Assembly (NCBI RefSeq): GCF_005222845.1
Contig: NZ_STFZ01000011.1
Coordinates: 549,732-613,731, forward strand
From: Rhizobium sp. FY34
GTDB taxonomy: Bacteria > Pseudomonadota > Alphaproteobacteria > Rhizobiales > Rhizobiaceae
DNA length: 64,000 nt
Direction of reading: 5' to 3'
Made by a program: the position numbers and the translations under genes. Positions 57,627 through 64,000 of this stretch are shown here, piece after piece. Below the pieces are notes generated by a model, which was not told where the DNA came from, made no database searches, and was given only the letters and a program-made list of their open reading frames with translations. Within the stretch, counting starts at the first letter, position 1; every line of letters starts with the position of its first letter.

Positions 57627-59174
57627 TCACACGCTTTCGCCGGCATCGAGGCGGGAGAGAAATCTATGGGCCGTGGCGCGGTAGTCCCGCCGCTGCGCAT
57701 CGCTCATGCGCCGCCAGGTGGCATAGGGCTGGGCAAGCCGCCGATTGCGCGACAGTTTCTCGCCATTGCGGTCGAGAAAATCCCAGTAGAGCGCATTGAA
57801 GGGACAGGCCCCCTCGCCCGTCTTCTTCTTCACGTCATAGCGACAGCTGCCGCAATAATCCGACATTTTCGAAATGTAATTGCCGCTGGCCGCATAGGGT
57901 TTGGAGCCCAGCATGCCGCCATCGGCAAACTGGCTCATGCCGATGACATTGGGAAGCTCCACCCATTCATAGGCATCGGCATAGACCTCCAGATACCATT
58001 CATGCACCGCATGCGGATCGATACCCGCCAGCATGGCAAAATTGCCCGTCACCATCAGCCGCTGGATGTGATGGGCATAGGCGTGGTCGATGGTCTCGCC
58101 GATCACCGTCGACAGACAGTTCATCTGCGTCTCGCCTGTCCAGAAAAAGCCCGGCAAAGCCCGGCTATTGCCGAAGAAATTGCTCTGCCCATAGTCCGGC
58201 ATTTTCAGCCAGTAGACGCCGCGCACATATTCGCGCCAGCCGATGATCTGGCGGATGAAACCTTCCACGGCATTCAGTGGCGCCCTACCCTCCTGATATT
58301 CGCGCTCCGCCGCCCGGCAGACCGCAAGCGGATCGAGCAGGCCGATATTGATGTAGAAGGACAGGAGCGCGTGGTTGAGGAAGGGATCGCCAGACAGCAT
58401 GGCATCCTGCGTTTCGCCAAACTGCGGCAGGTAATCGGCCATGAACACAGCCTGCAACTCTTCCGCTTGCGCGCGCGTTACGGCAAAGCCGAAACGATCC
58501 AGGTTGCCGATATGGTCTGCGAAACGGTCTGCGACGAGCGTCAGAACATCCGTGGTGATCGCATCCGGTGGAAATGTCCGGCGTCGCGGTCGCAGCAGGT
58601 CTGGCTCTGCCGGCTTGCGGTTTTCCGTGTCATAATTCCAACGCCCGCCACAGGGCGTATCGCCTTCCATCAACAAGCCGGTGCGCCGGCGCATATCGCG
58701 ATAGAAGAATTCCATCGTCAATTCCTTACGCCCCTCGGCCCAGGTGCGAAACTGCGCATGCGAACAGAGAAACCGGCTGTCGGCCCGGATCTCGACCGGG
58801 CACCCGATCAGCTGCTGCCAGCTTTTCATGTCATCGCGCACGCGCCATTCGCCGGGCTCGGTGACGATGACAGCATCCGGCTGCAGATCCTCCACCGCCC
58901 GCTTCAACTCGCCGCGAAACGATCCGGCATTCTTTTCGTCATCCAGCCTTGTATAGCGCAGGGTAAAGCCGCGCTCCGTCAGGTCCTCGGCAAAATGGCG
59001 CATGGCGGAAAAGATGAAGGCGATCTTCAGCTGATGGTGGCGCACATAGCTGGCTTCGCTCATCACCTCGCACATCAGGATGACATCGCGGGCGGGATCT
59101 GCGCCCTCCAGGCTGGAAAGCCACGGCGACAGCTGGTCACCGAGAATGAAGATAAGATTGCGTTGAGATGTCAT
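57627..59174 (-). CDS. phrB: Iron-sulfur (6-4) photolyase PhrB
   Basis: 515 residues of the FeS-BCP photolyase group. It begins RNLIFILGDQLSPWLSSLEG and carries the four Cys ligands of a 4Fe-4S cluster: C353, C441, C444 and C457 (MNCLST, YCGSC and GACPFN). These correspond, with an offset of three, to C350, C438, C441 and C454 of Agrobacterium PhrB as I recall them. It repairs (6-4) photoproducts using light, FAD and a lumazine antenna. The start at 59174 is chosen over one 72 bp upstream because the conserved fold starts there. Confidence 0.94.
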   Translation of the reverse strand: MTSQRNLIFILGDQLSPWLSSLEGADPARDVILMCEVMSEASYVRHHQLKIAFIFSAMRHFAEDLTERGFTLRYTRLDDEKNAGSFRGELKRAVEDLQPDAVIVTEPGEWRVRDDMKSWQQLIGCPVEIRADSRFLCSHAQFRTWAEGRKELTMEFFYRDMRRRTGLLMEGDTPCGGRWNYDTENRKPAEPDLLRPRRRTFPPDAITTDVLTLVADRFADHIGNLDRFGFAVTRAQAEELQAVFMADYLPQFGETQDAMLSGDPFLNHALLSFYINIGLLDPLAVCRAAEREYQEGRAPLNAVEGFIRQIIGWREYVRGVYWLKMPDYGQSNFFGNSRALPGFFWTGETQMNCLSTVIGETIDHAYAHHIQRLMVTGNFAMLAGIDPHAVHEWYLEVYADAYEWVELPNVIGMSQFADGGMLGSKPYAASGNYISKMSDYCGSCRYDVKKKTGEGACPFNALYWDFLDRNGEKLSRNRRLAQPYATWRRMSDAQRRDYRATAHRFLSRLDAGESV

Positions 59175-59273
59175 GAAATGAGCGGCCGGGGTCTGGTGAG
59201 CAGTGATGCTACCGGTTACGCCGCTGATGGCCGCATGGATTGCCACGGCTCGTGGTCATGAGGGCAAAGCCCG

Positions 59274-59630
59274 TCAGAAGTGCGTGCCGGCCTTCTGGTA
59301 CTGGATCATCATGGAGCGCGCCGAAGCACAGAAGGCTTTCGGATCGGCCTGCAGTTTCAGCGTGTTTTCCCGCACCAGTTCGGAGGCTTCTTGCCGACGC
59401 TTGGCCTCTGTCCAGCGAAGCGCATCGGCAGACTGATAAAGCGCGGTTTTCAGGTGCTCGGCGTTGAAATTCAGCTCGCTGCAATTGGTATTGGCAACAA
59501 GGAACGCCGAATAGGCGGTAAAATCATCAAGCGCCTTGGCCCTCGTGGCTTTCGCATCCGGGACCGCATCCTGCGCTGAGGCAGGAAGCGCCAGGGCACA
59601 CAGGGCAAACAATATCGCAATCCGTCGCAT
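59274..59630 (-). CDS. Small secreted protein of unknown function
   Basis: 118 residues. A signal peptide (IAILFALCALALPASAQ) is followed by a short helical domain with two cysteines (NTNCSEL and KAFCASA) that may pair. I do not recognise the family. AGGAG lies seven bases before the ATG at 59630; the ATG two codons earlier has too short a spacing. It is on the same strand as phrB, about 100 bp upstream of its start. Confidence 0.75.
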   Translation of the reverse strand: MRRIAILFALCALALPASAQDAVPDAKATRAKALDDFTAYSAFLVANTNCSELNFNAEHLKTALYQSADALRWTEAKRRQEASELVRENTLKLQADPKAFCASARSMMIQYQKAGTHF

Positions 59631-59789
59631 GGTCATTCTCCTCAGATCTCTGAGGATCGATCATGACCGCGAGATATTCAATTCGGGTGTGCAAGACTGG
59701 TAACGGCGGCGCAAAGAGACTGTCTCAAATTGGCGCCACCATCTGAAACTGTGCCGAAACGATGCACTTTGGCTGCAAAAACGCGCTGC

Positions 59790-60035
59790 TCAGCGGCCGA
59801 TGCGACGCATGGGAATGATATCGGCGCTGCAGGCCGGTGCACGATCCTGCGGCAATTGCGAACTGGGCAGACGCGTCTGGCCGATGGGAAAACGCAGGAT
59901 GCGATCGCTCTCCTCGATCTCGTCGGGCCGGCGCGTCAGAAGGTCGAACAGTTCCGGCACAAGGCCATCGCCATTCTGCTGGGCCAGCTTGTGCAGCCCG
60001 ATCAATAGGCTGGTGTCGCGGCGGTCTTCACTCAT
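59790..60035 (-). CDS. Small hypothetical protein after DUF2325
   Basis: 81 residues, unrecognised. It overlaps the end of the DUF2325 gene by 4 bp, which suggests a real coupled gene. There is no membrane segment; the sequence has LLIGLHKLAQQNG and a C-terminal PACSADIIPMRRIGR. Nothing else can be said of function. Confidence 0.6.
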   Translation of the reverse strand: MSEDRRDTSLLIGLHKLAQQNGDGLVPELFDLLTRRPDEIEESDRILRFPIGQTRLPSSQLPQDRAPACSADIIPMRRIGR

Positions 60036-60424
60036 CTGTCGGCACTCCGGTCATTCATGGTCTGCAAGGCTCGTTCCAGCGAGGATTTCGAGCCGTTGCG
60101 AAGCGGTATGAAGGCCTTGGAAAACTTCTTGCAGCCGGTCTTCACCCGCAGACACGCATCATGGCTGATACAGTCGATAGGGCAGAACACACAATCGACG
60201 GAGGGCAAAAGCGTATCGATACGAGACACTGCTTCGCGCAACCCCCCATCATGATGGATCAGCTCGGCGCCGAAATTGCTGGCGATCTGGCGCAGATGCG
60301 CCACCTGGCAATCACGACCGCCGACATAGAGAAAGCTTTTGGGCCCACGAACAGCTTCCACCTTGGCAGGCTCCACCTCCGGGCGCCCCTTGCTCTCTGC
60401 CTTACGCTTGTCCTTCTTCGCCAC
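60032..60424 (-). CDS. DUF2325 protein
   Basis: 130 residues. A lysine-rich start (MAKKDKRKAESKG) leads into the DUF2325 fold, KSFLYVGGRDCQVAHLRQIASNFG, GAELIHHDGG, then DCVFCPIDCISHDACLRVKTGCKKF, rich in cysteines (read in parts). The family is unstudied to my knowledge; the cysteines could bind metal. It is the first gene of a pair with the 81-residue protein. Confidence 0.85.
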   Translation of the reverse strand: MAKKDKRKAESKGRPEVEPAKVEAVRGPKSFLYVGGRDCQVAHLRQIASNFGAELIHHDGGLREAVSRIDTLLPSVDCVFCPIDCISHDACLRVKTGCKKFSKAFIPLRNGSKSSLERALQTMNDRSADR

Positions 60425-60718
60425 GGCTCGTCTTCCTTGTCATCCGAGTCATTGGTCCCGTAGAGGACCCAGTGGCCGCACCATAGATAACATGACTATT
60501 TGAGTAAAGAATAAACTTGAGCCAAAACATCATATTTATGTCAGCATTTTTAAAGCGCAGACGCTTCACCATTTAAGCTGATTTTCCAACACAAAAGCCG
60601 CCTGCAAGGGCGAATTTGCGCAAGCGCAAGCCGCAAAGTTTTACCGTTTGATAAAATTTTGACCCGTGTTACGCTTCCTCAGTTGCGTAAGAATTCCATG
60701 ATAAATGAGGGATGCAAC
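60425..60718. promoter_or_regulatory. A+T-rich region upstream of preTA
   Basis: 294 bp between divergent genes. A+T-rich at 60490-60560, where the promoters are expected. GAGGG lies before the preT ATG at 60719. No operator is recognised. Confidence 0.5.
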
Positions 60719-62080
60719 ATGGACAGACTGGGAAGCGGTATCGCGGGTGGCCGGTTGGCGCCTGCAGACTATGAGACAAACTTTTCCGACCTTCATCCGC
60801 GCTTCGACAGACATGAAGCGCTGGTCGCCTCCGACAGGTGTTATTACTGTCATGACGCGCCCTGCGTGACGGCCTGTCCCACCGCCATCGATATCCCGCT
60901 GTTCATTCGGCAGATATCGACTGGCAACCCGCTCGGTTCGGCGCGCACCATTTTTTCGCAAAACAGCCTGGGCGGCATGTGCGCCCGCGTCTGTCCCACC
61001 GAAACGCTGTGCGAAGAAGCCTGCGTGCGCAATACGGCGGAGAATCGCCCCGTCGATATCGGCCGCCTGCAACGCTATGCGACCGACATTGCCATGGAGA
61101 CCGGTCGGCAATTCTTTGCCCGCGCAGCCGATACGGGAAAGACGATTGCCGTGGTTGGCGCTGGCCCGGCGGGCCTTGCCTGCGCCCACCGTGCCGCCCT
61201 GCACGGCCATGCCGTCGTGATCTTCGATGCGCGCGAAAAAGCCGGCGGCCTCAACGAATATGGTATCGCCACCTATAAGGCGGCGGATGATTTTGCCCAG
61301 CGCGAGGTGGATTATCTTCTGGCCATCGGCGGCATCGAAATCCGCACCGGACAGGCGCTCGGCCGCGACTTTTCGCTCTCGGACCTCACAGCGAAATATG
61401 ACGCTGTCTTCCTTGGCCTTGGCCTTGCTGGCGTCAACGCGCTTGGCGTAGAAGGCGAGGATCTGGCGGGCGTGGACGATGCGGTGGATTTCATCGCAAC
61501 CCTTCGCCAGGTGGATGACAAGGCCACCCTGCCGATTGGCCGGCGCGTCGTGGTGCTGGGCGGCGGCATGACCGCCATTGATGCGGCCATCCAGGCCAAA
61601 CTGCTCGGCGCCGAGGAAGTGACGATCTGCTACCGGCGCGGCAAGGAGCAGATGAACGCCTCCGTCTATGAGCAGGATCTGGCCGCCTCCAAGGGTGTTT
61701 CGATCCGCCACTGGCTGGCGCCGAAGCGCATCCTCGGTCGTGACGACGCGGTGGCCGGCATCGAGTTGGACTATACGGCACTCCGCGATGGCCACCTGAC
61801 CCAGACCGGCGAAACGGGCGTGATTGCCTGCGACCAGGTGATGAAGGCGATCGGCCAGTCCTTCAAGGCCAGCGGGCTGGGCAGCCTTGCCATGGAACGC
61901 GGCCGCATTCTGGTGGATGAGCACTGTCGAACCTCCCTGGAAGGCGTCTATGCCGGCGGCGATTGCACCAACCGCGGCGAAGACCTGACGGTTCAGGCCG
62001 TTGCCCATGGCCGCGATGCGGCAGAGGCCATTCATCACCATCTTGCCTCAGCCGGTCAGCCGGCTGTGGCTGTCGCGTGA
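60719..62080 (+). CDS. preT: NAD-dependent dihydropyrimidine dehydrogenase subunit PreT
   Basis: 453 residues. The N-terminal 4Fe-4S domain has CYYCHDAPCVTACPTAIDIP and CARVCPTETLCEEAC clusters, typical of glutamate-synthase-small-subunit-like proteins. Two dinucleotide motifs follow: VVGAGPAGLACAHRA for FAD and VVVLGGGMTAIDAA for NAD. The C-terminus has YAGGDCTNRGEDLT. It passes electrons between NAD(H) and PreA in reversible uracil/thymine reduction. The start at 60719 has a good ribosome-binding site; upstream in-frame starts do not. Confidence 0.95.
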   Translation: MDRLGSGIAGGRLAPADYETNFSDLHPRFDRHEALVASDRCYYCHDAPCVTACPTAIDIPLFIRQISTGNPLGSARTIFSQNSLGGMCARVCPTETLCEEACVRNTAENRPVDIGRLQRYATDIAMETGRQFFARAADTGKTIAVVGAGPAGLACAHRAALHGHAVVIFDAREKAGGLNEYGIATYKAADDFAQREVDYLLAIGGIEIRTGQALGRDFSLSDLTAKYDAVFLGLGLAGVNALGVEGEDLAGVDDAVDFIATLRQVDDKATLPIGRRVVVLGGGMTAIDAAIQAKLLGAEEVTICYRRGKEQMNASVYEQDLAASKGVSIRHWLAPKRILGRDDAVAGIELDYTALRDGHLTQTGETGVIACDQVMKAIGQSFKASGLGSLAMERGRILVDEHCRTSLEGVYAGGDCTNRGEDLTVQAVAHGRDAAEAIHHHLASAGQPAVAVA

Positions 62081-62098
62081 ACAGAGGGAGGATGAACC

Positions 62099-63412
62099 AT
62101 GGCTGATCTGCGCAATAATTTCGTCGGCATCAAGTCGCCCAACCCCTTCTGGCTGGCCTCGGCGCCGCCCACCGACAAGGCCTATAATGTCGAGCGCGCC
62201 TTCAAAGCCGGCTGGGGCGGCGTGGTGTGGAAGACGCTCGGCTCCGAAGGCCCGCCGGTCGTCAATGTCAACGGCCCGCGCTACGGCGCGATCTGGGGCG
62301 CCGACCGACGGCTCTTGGGCCTCAACAATATCGAACTGATCACCGACCGCGACCTGCAGACAAACCTGCGCGAAATGAAACAGGTCAAGATGAACTGGCC
62401 GGACCGGGCGCTCGTCGCCTCGATCATGGTGCCCTGCGTGGAGGAAGAATGGCGCGCCATCCTGCCGCTGGTCGAAGAAACCGGCGTCGATGGCATCGAG
62501 CTGAACTTCGGCTGTCCGCATGGCATGAGCGAGCGCGGCATGGGATCGGCCGTCGGCCAGGTGCCGGAATATATCGAAATGGTGGTGCGCTGGTGCAAGC
62601 AATACACACGCATGCCGGTGATCACCAAGCTGACGCCGAATATTTCCGATATCCGCCATCCGGCGCGGGCGGCAAAGCGCGGCGGCAGCGATGCCGTCTC
62701 GCTGATCAACACCATTTCCTCGATCGTCTCGGTGGATCTCGATACGTTTTCGCCCAATCCCTCGATTGCCGGCAAGGGCAGCCATGGCGGCTATTGCGGG
62801 CCAGCGGTCAAACCGATTGCGCTCAACATGGTGGCCGAAATCGCCCGCGATCCGGAAACCTACCGCATGCCGATTTCCGGCATTGGCGGCGTCACCACCT
62901 GGCGGGATGCGGCGGAATTTTTAGCGCTCGGCGCTGGCAATGTGCAGGTCTGTACCGCCGCCATGACCTATGGCTTCAAGATCGTTGAGGAAATGATTTC
63001 CGGCCTTTCCGACTGGATGGACGAAAAGGGCCACAAGACGCTGGATGATGTTACCGGCCGCGCCGTCGGCAATGTCACCGACTGGCAATATCTCAACCTC
63101 AATTATGTCGCCAAAGCCCATATCGACCAGGATGCCTGCATCAAATGCGGCCGCTGCCACATCGCCTGCGAGGACACCTCGCATCAGGCAATCACCCAGA
63201 TGGTGGATGGCGTGCGCCATTTCGAGGTGATTGAGGAGGAATGCGTCGGCTGCAATCTCTGCGTCAATGTCTGCCCGGTGGAACACTGCATCACGCTGGA
63301 AGCACTCCCGGCCGGGCAACTGGACAAGCGCACCGGCAAGCGTGTGGACCCGGCTTACGCCAACTGGACGCAGCATCCGAACAACCCGATGGCTGTTCAG
63401 GCGGCGGAGTGA
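62099..63412 (+). CDS. preA: NAD-dependent dihydropyrimidine dehydrogenase subunit PreA
   Basis: 437 residues. The FMN barrel of the dihydroorotate dehydrogenase family has ELNFGCPHGMSERGMG, KLTPNISDIRHPARAAK and SGIGGVTTWRDAAEF. The C-terminal ferredoxin-like domain has CIKCGRCHIAC and CVGCNLCVNVCP, two 4Fe-4S clusters. It reduces uracil and thymine with PreT, the first step of the reductive pyrimidine pathway. The loop after ERGMG has no cysteine at the site of the mammalian catalytic one (SAVGQ instead). AGGGAGGA precedes the ATG. Other rpp pathway genes may lie outside the window. Confidence 0.95.
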   Translation: MADLRNNFVGIKSPNPFWLASAPPTDKAYNVERAFKAGWGGVVWKTLGSEGPPVVNVNGPRYGAIWGADRRLLGLNNIELITDRDLQTNLREMKQVKMNWPDRALVASIMVPCVEEEWRAILPLVEETGVDGIELNFGCPHGMSERGMGSAVGQVPEYIEMVVRWCKQYTRMPVITKLTPNISDIRHPARAAKRGGSDAVSLINTISSIVSVDLDTFSPNPSIAGKGSHGGYCGPAVKPIALNMVAEIARDPETYRMPISGIGGVTTWRDAAEFLALGAGNVQVCTAAMTYGFKIVEEMISGLSDWMDEKGHKTLDDVTGRAVGNVTDWQYLNLNYVAKAHIDQDACIKCGRCHIACEDTSHQAITQMVDGVRHFEVIEEECVGCNLCVNVCPVEHCITLEALPAGQLDKRTGKRVDPAYANWTQHPNNPMAVQAAE

Positions 63413-63432
63413 GAGGGAGATGAGAGAGCGGG

Positions 63433-63455
63433 CGGGGTGCGAGAGCGCCCCGTTT
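63433..63455 (+). terminator. Probable terminator of preTA
   Basis: CGGGGTGC and GCGCCCCG pair (one G-U pair) around a GAGA loop, followed by TTT. It lies 21 bp after the preA stop. Confidence 0.75.
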
Positions 63456-63554
63456 GCTTGTGGGGATGTGCGTTAAGCGGCCTTTGCAAAGTCCGTGTCG
63501 CAAACCGTTGATAGATTCATCCTCCTGAGTCTTTTTATCGCAGCCGGGGACAAA

Positions 63555-63908
63555 ATGAGCGCTACCTTCAAGGAACTGAGCGACCGGATATATGAGGTCG
63601 GAGAGCTTTATGCTCGAGTGCACAATATCCCGCGCAGCGCCGACTGGTACCTGTTGAAACTGACGGAAGAGCTTGGCGAACTCACAGCTGAACATCTGCT
63701 ACTGGGTGGACGAGCAAAACCGAATGGCGATGGTTCAGGCGGTACCCGCCAGGCACTCGAGAACGAAGCCGCTGATTTGTTCGGTCAGTTCATCCTCTAT
63801 CTGCGCGAAAATGAAATCGACATCGAAGCTGCCATCGAGCGCAAGTGGCTTCGACATCTTGATCGATATGTTGAGCTTGATCGGACTGCAGTAACCGAAA
63901 GCGTCTGA
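63555..63908 (+). CDS. MazG-like nucleotide pyrophosphohydrolase
   Basis: 117 residues. The all-alpha NTP-pyrophosphatase fold is shown by LKLTEELGELTAEHLLLGGR (the ExxE metal site) and LENEAADLFGQFILYLRENEID (the ExxD site). It would hydrolyse a nucleoside triphosphate to the monophosphate. GGGGAC precedes the ATG at 63555, which gives a more normal length than an upstream start. The function in the cell, whether housecleaning or nucleotide control, is unknown. Confidence 0.8.
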   Translation: MSATFKELSDRIYEVGELYARVHNIPRSADWYLLKLTEELGELTAEHLLLGGRAKPNGDGSGGTRQALENEAADLFGQFILYLRENEIDIEAAIERKWLRHLDRYVELDRTAVTESV

Positions 63909-64000
63909 CACCTCCCCTTGTAACTTCCCAAAAGCCGCATTCAGCGCTGTAATGCCTGGTGCGGTGGCGGATGGGAGACCGAGTGCCCTTTGGGACATCA
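63909..64000. other. End of window without a recognisable gene
   Basis: The last 92 bases after the MazG-like gene contain no gene that I can support; frames there are short and shadow the upstream gene. Confidence 0.5.

Noticed and set aside
57666..59261. Plus-strand frame of 531 codons opposite phrB
   Set aside because: The photolyase reading shows all FeS ligands, and the antisense translation has no domain signature.
60641..62041. Minus-strand frame of 466 codons opposite preT
   Set aside because: It is antisense to a clear FAD/NAD and 4Fe-4S protein.

Overview
The window is 64 kb of GC-rich chromosomal DNA (A+T-rich only in some promoters). It comes from an alphaproteobacterium of the order Hyphomicrobiales (Rhizobiales), most likely the Rhizobium/Agrobacterium group. 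The evidence is a PuuD-type urate oxidase, a BacA/SbmA peptide transporter, a rhizobial flagellin, an iron-sulfur PhrB-type photolyase, an IalB-like secreted protein and RIME-like rhizobial intergenic repeats. Almost all DNA is coding, mostly in short operons with 1-11 bp gene overlaps. There is no rRNA, CRISPR array, complete insertion sequence, integrase or prophage. One tRNA gene (Arg, anticodon CCG) is present.

Layout. 1-6.4 kb: a truncated membrane-anchored probable M23 peptidase, an alpha-glucosidase divergent from a 2-keto-3-deoxygluconate-type sugar kinase, then a two-gene unit encoding an apparent ADP-ribosyltransferase and an unknown helical partner, and a GT4 glycosyltransferase. 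6.4-15.8 kb: Der GTPase with a YfgM-like protein, a polysaccharide deacetylase, BacA, a TumE/TumA toxin-antitoxin pair, methionine aminopeptidase, an LLM flavin oxidoreductase, a glutathione transferase and an IalB-like protein. 15.9-33.8 kb: a purine-catabolic island. It holds bdhA, xdhA, xdhB, a DUF559 nuclease gene and xdhC; two GcvA-like LysR regulators, each with a small divergent gene; puuD-guaD; and puuE-uraD and allA-uraH on the opposite strand. Two toxin-antitoxin modules (Phd/RelE and MntA/HepT), lldD and a phosphoesterase gene are set among them. Together the enzymes take guanine through xanthine, urate, hydroxyisourate and OHCU to allantoin and allantoate, and AllA handles ureidoglycolate; no allantoicase or allantoate amidohydrolase lies in the window.

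33.9-51.8 kb: a 2H phosphoesterase-like protein, a split MnmC pair (FAD oxidoreductase and MnmD) whose start codons overlap head to head, a 1220-residue hybrid histidine kinase, an MttB-family methyltransferase, an RhlE-type DEAD-box helicase, a rhomboid protease, an MqsR/MqsA module, an EamA transporter, the conserved three-gene ATP-grasp/alpha-E/transglutaminase operon, a J-domain-like protein, tRNA-Arg and a VanZ-like protein. 51.9-64 kb: an orphan flagellin, an ArnT-like glycosyltransferase, a 270 bp MITE-like element, a photolyase-associated cluster (DUF2256, FAD oxidoreductase, DUF3429, SDR, PhrB), small secreted and DUF2325 proteins, the preT-preA dihydropyrimidine dehydrogenase operon and a MazG-like protein.

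The best candidate for an undescribed system is the ADP-ribosyltransferase plus partner pair at 3959-5206. Next are the duplicated LysR/small-protein modules at 22.3-24.8 kb and the ATP-grasp/alpha-E/transglutaminase operon. All assignments were made by reading the sequence. No database search was run.
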